DNA of 64,000 nucleotides from Candidatus Gastranaerophilales bacterium (GCA_944326465.1 CALVEB010000001.1:62001-126000); one strand, 5' to 3'. Positions 26,950 to 35,023 are shown, counted from the stretch's first letter. The notes: generated from the sequence alone by a model not told the origin. Made by a program: numbers and translations.

Positions 26950-27004
26950 AATTCTCCTGAATAAAAATCCTTTATATAAATATACGGGGAAATTCAGGAG
27001 AATT
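26950..27004 (+). promoter_or_regulatory. Inverted repeat sequestering the ribosome-binding site
   Basis: AATTCTCCTGAAT (26950-26962) and ATTCAGGAGAATT (26992-27004) are exact complements over 13 bp with a 29-base loop. The right arm contains the GGAG of the gene starting at 27008 and runs into TTTTT just before its ATG. In RNA this would hide the ribosome-binding site. It could also act as a terminator for the peptidase gene. Confidence 0.75.
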
Positions 27005-27007
27005 TTT

Positions 27008-27532
27008 ATGTCTATGGATGGTATTAAAGGCAATACATCAATTAGTACGTACCAAAATCTTGACGGAACTAATTTAACAATTGCCGGCGTTGAAGAAAAA
27101 GTGAATGGTCCAAAGGGTTCAGCAGGAGCATTTTTGGGCGTTGGTACGGATTTTACTAAAGACGCAATGGCTGTTCTAGATTTTAAAGGAACCTATAATT
27201 ACGATGAAAAAGGATTATTTAACCAGAATTTACGTATAAGAAACACTGTAGGAATAAAAAGCGCAGCAACCCAGATAAGATATTCGCCTCTGAGCGTGAA
27301 TATACCGGTCGGAAAGAATACAACATTATACGCCAATCCGCATTATGTCGGGAAATTCAACTATAAAACCGGAGATTGGACTAACAGCGCAGGAATTTTT
27401 GCCGGCGTTACACAAAAAATTTCTAAAAATACCGCTGTATCACTTGAAGCACAGCGATACAATTTGCAGGATATAAAAGACAATTCCGGTAAAAATTGGG
27501 GAATAAATGCTATTGTAAGCTGGGCATTTTAA
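27008..27532 (+). CDS. Small beta-barrel-like protein without signal peptide
   Basis: A 174-residue protein of unknown function. The sequence is rich in alternating polar/hydrophobic strands and Gly/Tyr/Asn turns (SAGAFLGVGTDF, NTTLYANPHYVGKFNY, TAVSLEAQRYNLQDI). It ends in VSWAF, a C-terminal aromatic residue typical of outer-membrane barrels. However, the N-terminus MSMDGIKGNTS has no Sec signal. It is either a soluble beta protein, a barrel exported by another route, or a gene whose signal-bearing start I have missed. I find none in frame, because the upstream region is the inverted repeat with the GGAG. A terminator follows. Translation may be controlled by the hairpin. Confidence 0.65.
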   Translation: MSMDGIKGNTSISTYQNLDGTNLTIAGVEEKVNGPKGSAGAFLGVGTDFTKDAMAVLDFKGTYNYDEKGLFNQNLRIRNTVGIKSAATQIRYSPLSVNIPVGKNTTLYANPHYVGKFNYKTGDWTNSAGIFAGVTQKISKNTAVSLEAQRYNLQDIKDNSGKNWGINAIVSWAF

Positions 27533-27561
27533 CCTGATGTAAACAACAAATTTTATATACT

Positions 27562-27590
27562 AAAACGCGGGGGAAAGTCCTCCGCGTTTT
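27562..27590. terminator. Bidirectional rho-independent terminator
   Basis: AAAACGCGG (27562-27570) pairs with CCGCGTTTT (27582-27590), extended inward by a wobble and two G-C pairs. T-runs on both strands let it serve the beta-barrel-like gene and the convergent YtxH gene. Confidence 0.8.
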
Positions 27591-27608
27591 AAATAAATCA
27601 ATTTTGTT

Positions 27609-27884
27609 TTAACCTTCAGCCGGCTGTTGTTCTTTTTGCTGGTTTAAAAGGTTCTGAATTTTTTCTTTTATTTCATCACCCTTTTTCTGCATATCAGAAA
27701 CAACATCATCTGCTTTGTTTTGAATTTCTTTAACGGTTTCATTTGCGCGGTTCAGAACATCTTTAGTTGTATCTGCTATCATTGCGCGTGTTTCTTCACC
27801 GGATTTTGGAGCAAGCAAAACGCCTGCCAGAGCTCCGATTGCACCGCCTACTATAAAACCTGCTAAAAATTTTGTTGCTGACAT
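27609..27884 (-). CDS. YtxH-domain protein
   Basis: A 91-residue YtxH-like protein. It has an N-terminal Gly-rich hydrophobic helix (FLAGFIVGGAIGALAGVLLAP), the KSGEETR signature, then an amphipathic, probably coiled-coil tail. YtxH/GvpP-like proteins are small membrane-associated proteins, often stress-linked in Firmicutes; biochemical role is unknown. It is the last gene of a minus-strand cluster of four small membrane-associated proteins. Confidence 0.85.
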   Translation of the reverse strand: MSATKFLAGFIVGGAIGALAGVLLAPKSGEETRAMIADTTKDVLNRANETVKEIQNKADDVVSDMQKKGDEIKEKIQNLLNQQKEQQPAEG

Positions 27885-27957
27885 AATTTACTCCTTTACT
27901 GTTTTCTCGTACATTTTAAGTGAGGAGATTTTTTATTAAATCCCCGTAATCGGCTAA

Positions 27958-28323
27958 TTATTTCTTCGCAAATAGATTAAAGATTGTTGTAAAGCCTTTA
28001 ATCAGTCCGCCAAAGATAGATTCAGACAGAATCTTTGTCTTACCGAAAGTTTTTTCCACCGCACTTTTAAAATTATCAACACCCTGATCTGTATTCTTAA
28101 CAATAGAATTTACAGAATGAAGGGTTTCATTGAGTTCTTTTAGAGTCGGTTTTAATTCTGTATTCAGAATAATTGATGTTTCATTCAGATTTTGCGCTAA
28201 TTCTCTCAGATCAATAAGCAGTTTAATAAGATAAACAGCGATTACAATGACAACTATACCTGTAGCCCAGGCAAGAAATGTCAAACCTTGATTGAGAGCT
28301 ATTTGTGAAAATAAAATATCCAT
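27958..28323 (-). CDS. DUF948-like small membrane protein
   Basis: A 121-residue protein with one N-terminal transmembrane helix (about 17-38, LAWATGIVVIVIAVYLIKLL). A heptad-like region with repeated Asn/Leu (ELAQNLNETSIILNTELKPTL) follows, resembling DUF948/methyl-accepting coiled-coil stalks, and the C-terminus is an amphipathic helix. It sits between two YtxH-like genes, the same neighbourhood DUF948 proteins have in Firmicutes. Function unknown. Confidence 0.75.
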   Translation of the reverse strand: MDILFSQIALNQGLTFLAWATGIVVIVIAVYLIKLLIDLRELAQNLNETSIILNTELKPTLKELNETLHSVNSIVKNTDQGVDNFKSAVEKTFGKTKILSESIFGGLIKGFTTIFNLFAKK

Positions 28324-28368
28324 AATAATTGGTTTCCTTTATATTGTGTGGAGTACATTATCTAACTT

Positions 28369-28689
28369 TTAGTAGTTAAATTCAGAATCTACTTCTCCAT
28401 TTTCCAATTCTTTTGCCTTCTGCATTTTCTTTGATTTAATCATATTGTTGAACTTGCGAAGCTGGCGTTCCAGTTTGTATTTCATCAGGTCAACAGATTC
28501 AAGAGCCTGTTTTTTTGCTTCTTTAATTTCTGGAGCGTGTTTTTCATAAAGTTCACAAGCCGCTTCTTTTAATTCACGTCTTGATTCTTCGCCTGATTTA
28601 GGGGCATATAAAACACCTGCAACTATACCGCCTATTACACCTGCGATAAGCCCCATTCCAAACATTAATGATGATTTATTTTTACTCAT
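28369..28689 (-). CDS. YtxH-domain protein
   Basis: A 106-residue YtxH-like paralogue of the protein at 27609-27884. The hydrophobic helix is MFGMGLIAGVIGGIVAGVLYAP, the signature KSGEESR, then a long charged amphipathic region. The two share the Gly-rich helix, the APKSGEE motif and the following basic helix, so they are likely duplicates within one cluster. The role in the cell envelope is inferred only from the membrane helix. Confidence 0.85.
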   Translation of the reverse strand: MSKNKSSLMFGMGLIAGVIGGIVAGVLYAPKSGEESRRELKEAACELYEKHAPEIKEAKKQALESVDLMKYKLERQLRKFNNMIKSKKMQKAKELENGEVDSEFNY

Positions 28690-28745
28690 ACGTAACCTCG
28701 TCTTTCTTTTTGATTATTATAACATATTTTTTTATGAATTACAAG

Positions 28746-29123
28746 CTAATTAGTACGGGTTTTTAGCCAGAAATCGTGAAATAATACAGCGAATTGCAAT
28801 AATGCAGCCGCCTTCTTATACTTACCCTTTAGCATAAACAGTGAAAGATACATAGCTATATTTTTTATAAGATTAATCTTAAACTGCCTGCGCTTTTTCT
28901 TTAGAGAATTAATCATGCAGTCATAATATTCGCCAAAACTCGTTACGCAATATTTAAAATCACCGAGTGCTTTTTCAATTTCTTTGCGCTTGCCTGTTAC
29001 CGTATTATTAAAACTCCTTACCATTTTATCCGCCTTATTAATCAATAAGAGTATTGTTATGGCAATGATTAATTCTGCTATAAAAATTGTTGCAATAAAT
29101 AAATACATGTTTCTAATTCTCAA
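28746..29123 (-). CDS. Hypothetical single-pass membrane protein
   Basis: A 125-residue protein with an N-terminal transmembrane helix (about 5-28, YLFIATIFIAELIIAITILLL), a basic middle and a second, weaker hydrophobic stretch (NIAMYLSLFMLKG). No family is recognised. It is the first gene of the small-protein cluster and diverges from murT across 63 bases. It may function with the YtxH and DUF948-like proteins downstream, but this rests only on co-orientation. Confidence 0.7.
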   Translation of the reverse strand: MRIRNMYLFIATIFIAELIIAITILLLINKADKMVRSFNNTVTGKRKEIEKALGDFKYCVTSFGEYYDCMINSLKKKRRQFKINLIKNIAMYLSLFMLKGKYKKAAALLQFAVLFHDFWLKTRTN

Positions 29124-29186
29124 TTTTGTATTATTATAATTATAGAATAATACAAAAAAATTAGGAATACGTCCAAAGTACTATTT

Positions 29187-30521
29187 ATGATAAACAAACT
29201 TAGATTTTACATATCACTGTTAATTGCACGCATGGCATATCTCGGGATAAAACTTCTCAATAAGTCCTCGGGAACCTCTTTTGTCGGAATGCTTGCATTA
29301 AAGGTTTGTCCGGATTTTTTGAAATACTGTTCTAAATATATAAGGAACAAAACTGTCACAGTAAGCGGTACCAACGGAAAAACAACAACCTCCGGACTTA
29401 TTGCGCATATTCTTGAAACTGCACATCAGGATGTAATCCATAATCTTAAAGGCGCTAATATGCTGACTGGCATAGCCAATGTTTTTGCGCTAAATGTACG
29501 CCCGTTTAAACGCTTTGATTATGCGGTTATAGAATCTGATGAGGCTTATCTGACAAAACTATATGATTATATGAAATCAGATTATCTCGTTGTTACAAAT
29601 CTTTTCAGAGATCAGCTTGACAGATACGGTGAACTCGCAACAACAGCAGGATTTATTCAAAATGCTATTGATAAAAACCCTGATTTACAATTAATTTTGA
29701 ATGCAGATGATCCTCTTGTCGCAAATTTTGGCAATAACAGAAACGCAATTTATTACGGATTTGAAAATGTTGAATATATGCAGAATTACGAAAAATCCAA
29801 TGCGCCGACAGAAGTCTTTAACTGTCCTTGCGGCAGACCGCTAAAGTATTTAAAACAATTTTTTGCCCAGCAGGGACATTACTACTGTGAATGCGGTTTT
29901 TGCCGCCCGAAATGTGATTATCCTGCTGACGTCAAAATTTATGATGATTATTCAGTTTTGACCATCCGGCATCTGGATATTGATTTTGAATTTAAGGTCA
30001 ATCTGGTAGGACTTTATAACGCATACAATGCGCTTGCGGCAATTGCGCTCGCTTTTGAAAACGGGCTTAATCAGGCAGAAATACAGCATGCTTTAGACAG
30101 CTATAAATCAATTTTCGGCCGTGCGGAAAAGCGTACAATAAACGGACATCCGACAATTATCCAGTTGATTAAAAACCCGACCGGCGCAAGTGAAGTTTTG
30201 AAAACAGTTGATTTAAACTCAAATATCGTCATAGCTATTAATGACAATTATGCAGACGGCCGCGACATTTCCTGGCTCTGGGACAGCGATTTTGAGCAGT
30301 TGAAAAATGCACGCAAACTTGTTATAACTTCAGGTATCAGGGCAAATGATATGGCGACAAGGCTTAAATATGCAGGTATTGCGCAGGAAAAAATTCTTGT
30401 GGAACCTTCTATAAAAAAAGCCATTCAATTAGCCTCAAAAGACGCTAACAATGACCATATTACTATTTTACCGTCATATACGGCGCTTTTAAAAATTAAC
30501 AAAGAAAAATTACATGACTAA
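29187..30521 (+). CDS. murT: Lipid II isoglutaminyl synthase subunit MurT
   Basis: A 444-residue Mur-ligase-family protein of the MurT type. The ATP loop is GTNGKTTT (61-68). A Cys-rich zinc ribbon typical of MurT is inserted at about 213-243 (C213, C215, C234, C236, C239, C243). The C-terminal DUF1727 region has NPTGASE and NDNYADGRDISWLWD, which contains the Asp shown to matter in MurT/GatD. With the glutaminase GatD it amidates the D-Glu of lipid II stem peptides. gatD is usually adjacent but is not found in this window; pdxJ follows instead, 15 bases downstream. Either gatD is elsewhere or the enzyme works differently. Confidence 0.9.
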   Translation: MINKLRFYISLLIARMAYLGIKLLNKSSGTSFVGMLALKVCPDFLKYCSKYIRNKTVTVSGTNGKTTTSGLIAHILETAHQDVIHNLKGANMLTGIANVFALNVRPFKRFDYAVIESDEAYLTKLYDYMKSDYLVVTNLFRDQLDRYGELATTAGFIQNAIDKNPDLQLILNADDPLVANFGNNRNAIYYGFENVEYMQNYEKSNAPTEVFNCPCGRPLKYLKQFFAQQGHYYCECGFCRPKCDYPADVKIYDDYSVLTIRHLDIDFEFKVNLVGLYNAYNALAAIALAFENGLNQAEIQHALDSYKSIFGRAEKRTINGHPTIIQLIKNPTGASEVLKTVDLNSNIVIAINDNYADGRDISWLWDSDFEQLKNARKLVITSGIRANDMATRLKYAGIAQEKILVEPSIKKAIQLASKDANNDHITILPSYTALLKINKEKLHD

Positions 30522-30536
30522 AGAAAGAAGGCAAAA

Positions 30537-31247
30537 ATGTTATTAGGTGTAAATATAGATCACGTAGCTACATTAAGAAACGCAAGGGGCGGAGTGGAAC
30601 CCGATCCTATACATGCAGCTTATATCTGTGAACAAAACGGGGCAACCTCTATAACAACACATTTAAGAGAAGACAGGCGCCATATAAAAGATAAAGATGT
30701 TTACACTCTTATAAAAACTCTGAAAACGCGATTGAATTTAGAAATGGCAATGGCTGAAGATATTCAAAAAATTGCGCTAGAAATTAAACCGCATTCAATC
30801 TGTCTTGTTCCGGAAAAACGTCAGGAAATAACAACAGAAGGAGGTCTGGATGTTGCAGGACAATTAGAAAAAGTCAGCAGTTTTATTAAACCTTTATTGG
30901 ATGCCGGAATTATTGTAAGTCTATTTATTGATCCGACTCCTGAACAGGTTGAAGCCTCCGCAAAAACAGGCGCTCAATTTATAGAAATGCATACCGGAAC
31001 ATACTCAGAAACCTTCGGGACACCTGATGAAGAAAAAGAATTTCAAAATCTGAAAAATGCCGCAATATTAGCGCAAACCCTCGGACTAAAAGTTAATGCT
31101 GGACACGGGCTGAATTATGAAAATGTTCACAGAATGCATGAAATTCCAAATCTGTATGAACTCAATATCGGGCACAGTATTATATCACGCGCGGTATTTA
31201 CAGGGCTTCCGGAAGCTGTACGTAAAATGGCAGATTTAATCAAATAA
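30537..31247 (+). CDS. pdxJ: Pyridoxine 5'-phosphate synthase
   Basis: A 236-residue PdxJ TIM barrel. It condenses 1-deoxy-D-xylulose 5-phosphate with 3-amino-2-oxopropyl phosphate to pyridoxine 5'-phosphate (DXP-dependent vitamin B6 route). Signatures: LGVNIDHVATLRNARGG at the N-terminus, ITTHLREDRRHI, CLVPEKRQEITTEGGLD and the phosphate-binding VNAGHGLNYENV. Length is standard. An AAGGC-type ribosome-binding site lies just upstream. It sits in a murT-pdxJ-zinc ribbon-rex run with short gaps. Secure. Confidence 0.97.
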   Translation: MLLGVNIDHVATLRNARGGVEPDPIHAAYICEQNGATSITTHLREDRRHIKDKDVYTLIKTLKTRLNLEMAMAEDIQKIALEIKPHSICLVPEKRQEITTEGGLDVAGQLEKVSSFIKPLLDAGIIVSLFIDPTPEQVEASAKTGAQFIEMHTGTYSETFGTPDEEKEFQNLKNAAILAQTLGLKVNAGHGLNYENVHRMHEIPNLYELNIGHSIISRAVFTGLPEAVRKMADLIK

Positions 31248-31259
31248 GAAAGGACAGAC

Positions 31260-31574
31260 ATGAAATCAGAACACGAAATTATAGAAGAAATGCAGCAGGT
31301 AGTAGAACAAATGCGGATTGATGATATTGAAGATAATCCGGATATCGCAAATGAATATTTTGACTGTGACTGCTGCGGCGAACAGAAATGTCTGGCAGGT
31401 TCTATTGAATATGAAGGCTACAGGCTCTGCAATGACTGTGTCTTAATCGCGGAAACAGGCTTTGCTCTCGGCAAAATCAAAAGCGTTCAAGAACTCATTG
31501 ACGCGGTCGAAGATAAAAATCTTGAAAAATTATGTGAGTATTTAAGACAGGAACAACTAAGAGAAAAAAATTAA
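31260..31574 (+). CDS. Small zinc-ribbon protein
   Basis: A 104-residue acidic protein. Residues about 38-62 hold paired cysteines (CDCCGEQKC and CNDC), as expected for a treble-clef or zinc-ribbon site. The rest is charged helix. No family name can be given. Its stop overlaps the rex start by one base (TAATG), so its translation is coupled to rex. A role in redox or regulatory signalling with Rex is conceivable but not supported by motifs. Confidence 0.7.
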   Translation: MKSEHEIIEEMQQVVEQMRIDDIEDNPDIANEYFDCDCCGEQKCLAGSIEYEGYRLCNDCVLIAETGFALGKIKSVQELIDAVEDKNLEKLCEYLRQEQLREKN

Positions 31575-32188
31575 TGGATATAAAAATTTCAGACAAAGTA
31601 ATAAACCGATTAACCTTATATCATTGTATTTTAACTGATTATATCGCCTCTAATCAGGAATTTATTTCAAGCAAGCAGATAGCACAGCTTCTAAACATAG
31701 ACGATTCGCAGGTTAGAAAAGATATATCAATGCTCAACAATTCCGGCAAAGGACGCGTGGGGTATATCGTAAAAGAACTTAAAAGTTCCATTGAAAAAAC
31801 TCTCGGCTTTAAAAAGACTAAAAATGCTTTCATTATAGGGGCAGGAAATTTAGGCACAGCACTCGCTAACTACGACAACTTCACAGACTACGGGTTAAAC
31901 ATAGTTGCTCTTTTTGATAACGATACACGAAAAATCGGAAAAACAGTGAATAATAAACTTATTTTTGATATTGCAAAGTTAGAAAATTTATCACTCAAAA
32001 CAGGCGTTGATATAGCTATTTTGACCGTTCCGCGTGCTTATGCCCAGAGTATTGCAGATAAACTTGTTAAATCTAACATCAAATACATCTGGAATTTTAC
32101 ACCGTCAGTACTTAGTGTACCGGAAGATGTTCAGGTCTGGAATGAAAATCTTATGGGCAACTTTTTACAATTTACCTACAATATTTAA
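31574..32188 (+). CDS. rex: Redox-sensing repressor Rex
   Basis: A 204-residue Rex protein. The N-terminal winged helix contains SSKQIAQLLNIDDSQVRKDIS, and the Rossmann NAD-binding domain starts with FIIGAGNLGTALANY and has LFDNDTRKIG. Rex represses fermentation and respiration genes and releases DNA when NADH/NAD rises. The C-terminal helix that swaps between subunits (ENLMGNFLQFTYNI) is present. It ends the plus-strand run and overlaps convergent coaX by four bases. I found no clear TTGTGAA-type Rex operator in the window. Confidence 0.94.
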   Translation: MDIKISDKVINRLTLYHCILTDYIASNQEFISSKQIAQLLNIDDSQVRKDISMLNNSGKGRVGYIVKELKSSIEKTLGFKKTKNAFIIGAGNLGTALANYDNFTDYGLNIVALFDNDTRKIGKTVNNKLIFDIAKLENLSLKTGVDIAILTVPRAYAQSIADKLVKSNIKYIWNFTPSVLSVPEDVQVWNENLMGNFLQFTYNI

Positions 32189-32949
32189 ACACTGCATTTC
32201 AAGTTCAAGTAATACAGATGTCTCAACCCCTCAAGAGTCAAAGTCGGGTTAATAAAGTCAAACGGACGTTTCATATAATTTGCGATTAAACCTGAATACC
32301 CGCCTGTCGCAACAACAACAGCGCGCTGTCCCAGTTCTTTTTCACACTGTTCAACAAGTCCGTCAATCATTGCCGCAGAACCGCGGATAACTCCGGACAG
32401 TATAGCATCAGCAGTATTATGTCCTATTGCGGAATTAGAAAGTGTAACATCAATCCGCGGAAGTTTAGAGGTAAATTTGTTTAAAGATTTTAACTGAAGA
32501 TTTAGCCCCGGAGCAATCAAACCTCCAATAAATTCACCATCAGCATTAACTATATCAAAAGTGGTTGCAGTACCAAAATCAACAACAATAGTGGGTTTAT
32601 CATACAATACATAAGCTCCTGCTACATTTGCAATTCTGTCGGCTCCCGCTTCTTCAGGATTATCAAGTTTCACTTTTACACCGGTATTTATTTTAGAACT
32701 CAATACCATAGCATCAAGTTTAAAAACATTATCCACAGCAGTTTTAAACTTGCTAGTTAATTCTTCAACAACAGACGCAATTATGCAGCCGTCAATTTTA
32801 AAATCTTTAAATAAAGATTTAAGTAAAACCTCATATTCTTCAAGCGACAAATCTTTGTCAGAAGCGAGTCTGAATTCTTCGACTAATGCTGCATCATCAA
32901 ATAAGCCCAGTGTAATACTTGTGTTTCCGATATCTGTTGTTAATAACAT
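32185..32949 (-). CDS. coaX: Type III pantothenate kinase
   Basis: A 254-residue CoaX of the ASKHA superfamily, which phosphorylates pantothenate in the first step of CoA synthesis. Motifs: DIGNTSITLGLF (phosphate 1), GADRIANVAGAY, VVDFGTATTFDIV, GGLIAPGLNLQ and the C-terminal ATGGYSGLIANY. Length normal. Type III enzymes usually need a monovalent cation and resist CoA feedback. Its start is preceded by a 9-bp inverted repeat. It overlaps rex tail-to-tail by four bases. Confidence 0.96.
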   Translation of the reverse strand: MLLTTDIGNTSITLGLFDDAALVEEFRLASDKDLSLEEYEVLLKSLFKDFKIDGCIIASVVEELTSKFKTAVDNVFKLDAMVLSSKINTGVKVKLDNPEEAGADRIANVAGAYVLYDKPTIVVDFGTATTFDIVNADGEFIGGLIAPGLNLQLKSLNKFTSKLPRIDVTLSNSAIGHNTADAILSGVIRGSAAMIDGLVEQCEKELGQRAVVVATGGYSGLIANYMKRPFDFINPTLTLEGLRHLYYLNLKCSV

Positions 32950-32952
32950 AAT

Positions 32953-32981
32953 AAGATAATCCTCTTTTCGAAGATTATCTT
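32953..32981 (-). promoter_or_regulatory. Inverted repeat in the coaX leader
   Basis: AAGATAATC (32953-32961) and GATTATCTT (32973-32981) form a perfect 9-bp inverted repeat ending four bases before the coaX start. The AGAGG ribosome-binding site falls mostly in the 11-base loop. It may be a translational control element or an operator; evidence is limited to the repeat itself. Confidence 0.45.
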
Positions 32982-33009
32982 ACCACAAACTTTTTATAAT
33001 TTAAACCGC

Positions 33010-33201
33010 CTAGCTGCGGAACGCCTGTTGATCTGCTTGAGGCGGTACAACTTGACCGTTCAGAATATTACCGATTACAGGCTGGCCTGAACGCAATTTG
33101 TTCATAAAATTATTGAATCCGTCTGCAAAAGCAGTTCTATTAACCTGCGGTTTATCTTTTCGTTCAATTCGCTCAATTCCTGTGATAGCATCCATACCCA
33201 T
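33010..33201 (-). CDS. Small hypothetical protein
   Basis: A 63-residue basic, Asn/Gln-rich protein. Supporting evidence is a GAGGAG eight bases before the ATG at 33201 and clean spacing between coaX and sdaAA. It has no hydrophobic segment, Cys pair or known motif. The middle (FADGFNNFMNKLRSGQP) looks helical and the C-terminus (QADQQAFRS) disordered. Function unknown; it could be a monocistronic small gene or co-transcribed with coaX. Confidence 0.55.
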   Translation of the reverse strand: MGMDAITGIERIERKDKPQVNRTAFADGFNNFMNKLRSGQPVIGNILNGQVVPPQADQQAFRS

Positions 33202-33306
33202 GGTATTATCTCCTCGATTTTATACTCTATATATCTTATATATATATAAAGTATTTTATGTCAGAGAGAATTGCCTGATGGGAGAAAAAGTGTTACAAAA
33301 CTTAAT

Positions 33307-34191
33307 CTATTTCTTAAAAAGCCTGTTTTCAAGCGCAATTGCGGTCTTAGTTTTTGCCAGTCCTGCCTGAGAACTTTCTTTTAAAGTAGGTGACATAAGT
33401 TTTCCGGTTTGTTCCAGCGCATCAATAACTTCATCCAGCGGAATTTTGGATTCAACACCCGCAAGAGCAAGTTCAGACGCTGTAACAGCATGTATTGCAA
33501 GAAAAGCGTTGCGTTTAACGCAAGGAATCTCGACCAATCCGCAAACAGGATCGCAGGTGAGCCCGAGGAGATTTTTCATAGCAAGCGCCACGGCGTTAAG
33601 AATTTGCCTGACTGAACCGCCGAGCATTTGAGTGAGAGCACCGGCCGCCATTGCTGCTGCAACTCCGCATTCTGCCTGACATCCCGCAACAGCCCCCGCC
33701 AGAGCTACTTTATTTGAGATTATTCTGCCAATTTCGCCGGCTGTGATAAGCGCGTTAATCTGTTCGTCTTCTGATATATTAAAATCTTCGCCTGCTGCAA
33801 TTAATACAGAAGGCACAATTCCGCAGGAACCTGCAGTCGGACATGCCACAATAACGCCCATTCTGAGATTTTCCTCACTTGTTGCAAGCGCATAAGTCGT
33901 GATTTTTTCAAAGGTTTTTCCAAAAATCGCTCCTTTGTTTGCAAATCTTTTTTGTAATTTTTCGCAATCCGAACCGCACATTCCGCTAAGGGATAGTTCA
34001 TTAGACTTTAACCCTGATTTTATAGCGGTTTTCATCGCATCAAGACTTCTTTTAACAGTTTTTCTGACTTCTTGTTCTGTTTTTTCAGACAGGTAAGCTT
34101 CACGTGTTTGTGCGACTTTATAAATCGCTACGTTCGCGATATTACAGGCTTTGTACAGTTGTTCAAACGAATTAATATCTTTTTCTATCAT
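33307..34191 (-). CDS. sdaAA: L-serine dehydratase, alpha chain
   Basis: A 294-residue alpha subunit of the iron-sulfur L-serine dehydratase, which deaminates L-serine to pyruvate and ammonia. Cysteines for the 4Fe-4S cluster lie in VACPTAGSCGIVPS and in LTCDPVCGLVEIPCVKRN, matching the family. The C-terminal GKLMSPTLKESSQAGLA is also typical. It follows sdaAB by three bases in one operon. The enzyme is oxygen-sensitive in other bacteria, which fits an anaerobe. Secure. Confidence 0.96.
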   Translation of the reverse strand: MIEKDINSFEQLYKACNIANVAIYKVAQTREAYLSEKTEQEVRKTVKRSLDAMKTAIKSGLKSNELSLSGMCGSDCEKLQKRFANKGAIFGKTFEKITTYALATSEENLRMGVIVACPTAGSCGIVPSVLIAAGEDFNISEDEQINALITAGEIGRIISNKVALAGAVAGCQAECGVAAAMAAGALTQMLGGSVRQILNAVALAMKNLLGLTCDPVCGLVEIPCVKRNAFLAIHAVTASELALAGVESKIPLDEVIDALEQTGKLMSPTLKESSQAGLAKTKTAIALENRLFKK

Positions 34192-34194
34192 AAT

Positions 34195-34863
34195 TTACTG
34201 TTCCAATTTTTTTACATAACGTACGAGATAGAGATTTTCAATCCCTTCAATTAGTTTAAGTATTTGTTCATCAAGTTCACCGTCAAGACAGATGCACATA
34301 GAGGCTTCTTCACCTTTTGCGTACCTGTCACAATGGAGCGAGGCAATATTAATATTGCGCTCCTGAATTAATTTTGTAACTCTTGATATCATTCCCGGGA
34401 CATCGCGGTAAACAAGGAGCAAAGTGTTGAATTTACCGGTAAATTTTACGGTAAAATCGTTTATTTTTCTGATAACGACTTCACCTGCGCCGACACTGTC
34501 ACCTGCAACAAACATGTTCAGATCGCCTTCAAAGATAAAATCAACAGCATTCGGGTGCCTGTTAAAGTCCTCTAAATACTCAAATTTATAAGCGATAAGC
34601 TTTGCTTCCGGCAGGTCAAAGACATTTCTGATTCTCTTATCATCAACAGAAAGCCCGAGAACCCCTGCAAGCAAACCTTTATCAGTCCCGTGTCCGAAAC
34701 CTGTTTGAGCATAAGAATTGTAAAGTCTGAAAGTTACTTTATGCGGTTTGGCATCATACACATTACGCGCCAGAAGTCCGAGTCTGACAGCACCGGCCGT
34801 GTGGGAACTAGAAGGGCCGACCATTACCGGAGTAATTATATCTATAAAAGATGATTGCGCCAT
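34195..34863 (-). CDS. sdaAB: L-serine dehydratase, beta chain
   Basis: A 222-residue beta subunit. The N-terminal half has VGPSSSHTAGAVRLG, characteristic of the family, and the C-terminal part is an ACT domain (TLLLVYRDVPGMISRVTKLI) that probably senses serine. AGGAGA lies just upstream of the ATG. It is the first gene of the sdaAB-sdaAA operon. Two-chain serine dehydratases of this type are common in Firmicutes and other anaerobes. Confidence 0.95.
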   Translation of the reverse strand: MAQSSFIDIITPVMVGPSSSHTAGAVRLGLLARNVYDAKPHKVTFRLYNSYAQTGFGHGTDKGLLAGVLGLSVDDKRIRNVFDLPEAKLIAYKFEYLEDFNRHPNAVDFIFEGDLNMFVAGDSVGAGEVVIRKINDFTVKFTGKFNTLLLVYRDVPGMISRVTKLIQERNINIASLHCDRYAKGEEASMCICLDGELDEQILKLIEGIENLYLVRYVKKLEQ

Positions 34864-35023
34864 TTATATCTCCTACTGTTCTATGTTTAATTATACCATC
34901 AAAATTTTTCTATATTAATTTATGTAAAATTTTTGTAAAAAAATCACAATATTTCGGGAATTTATGTTTTTATATATATACCAGATGTGTAGTGTTGTTA
35001 TTTTAGTGTGGAAAAGGAAATAT

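Noticed and set aside
31574..32188. Rex operator sites
   Set aside because: I looked for TTGTGAA/TTCACAA pairs near rex and in other intergenic regions and found none that are convincing.
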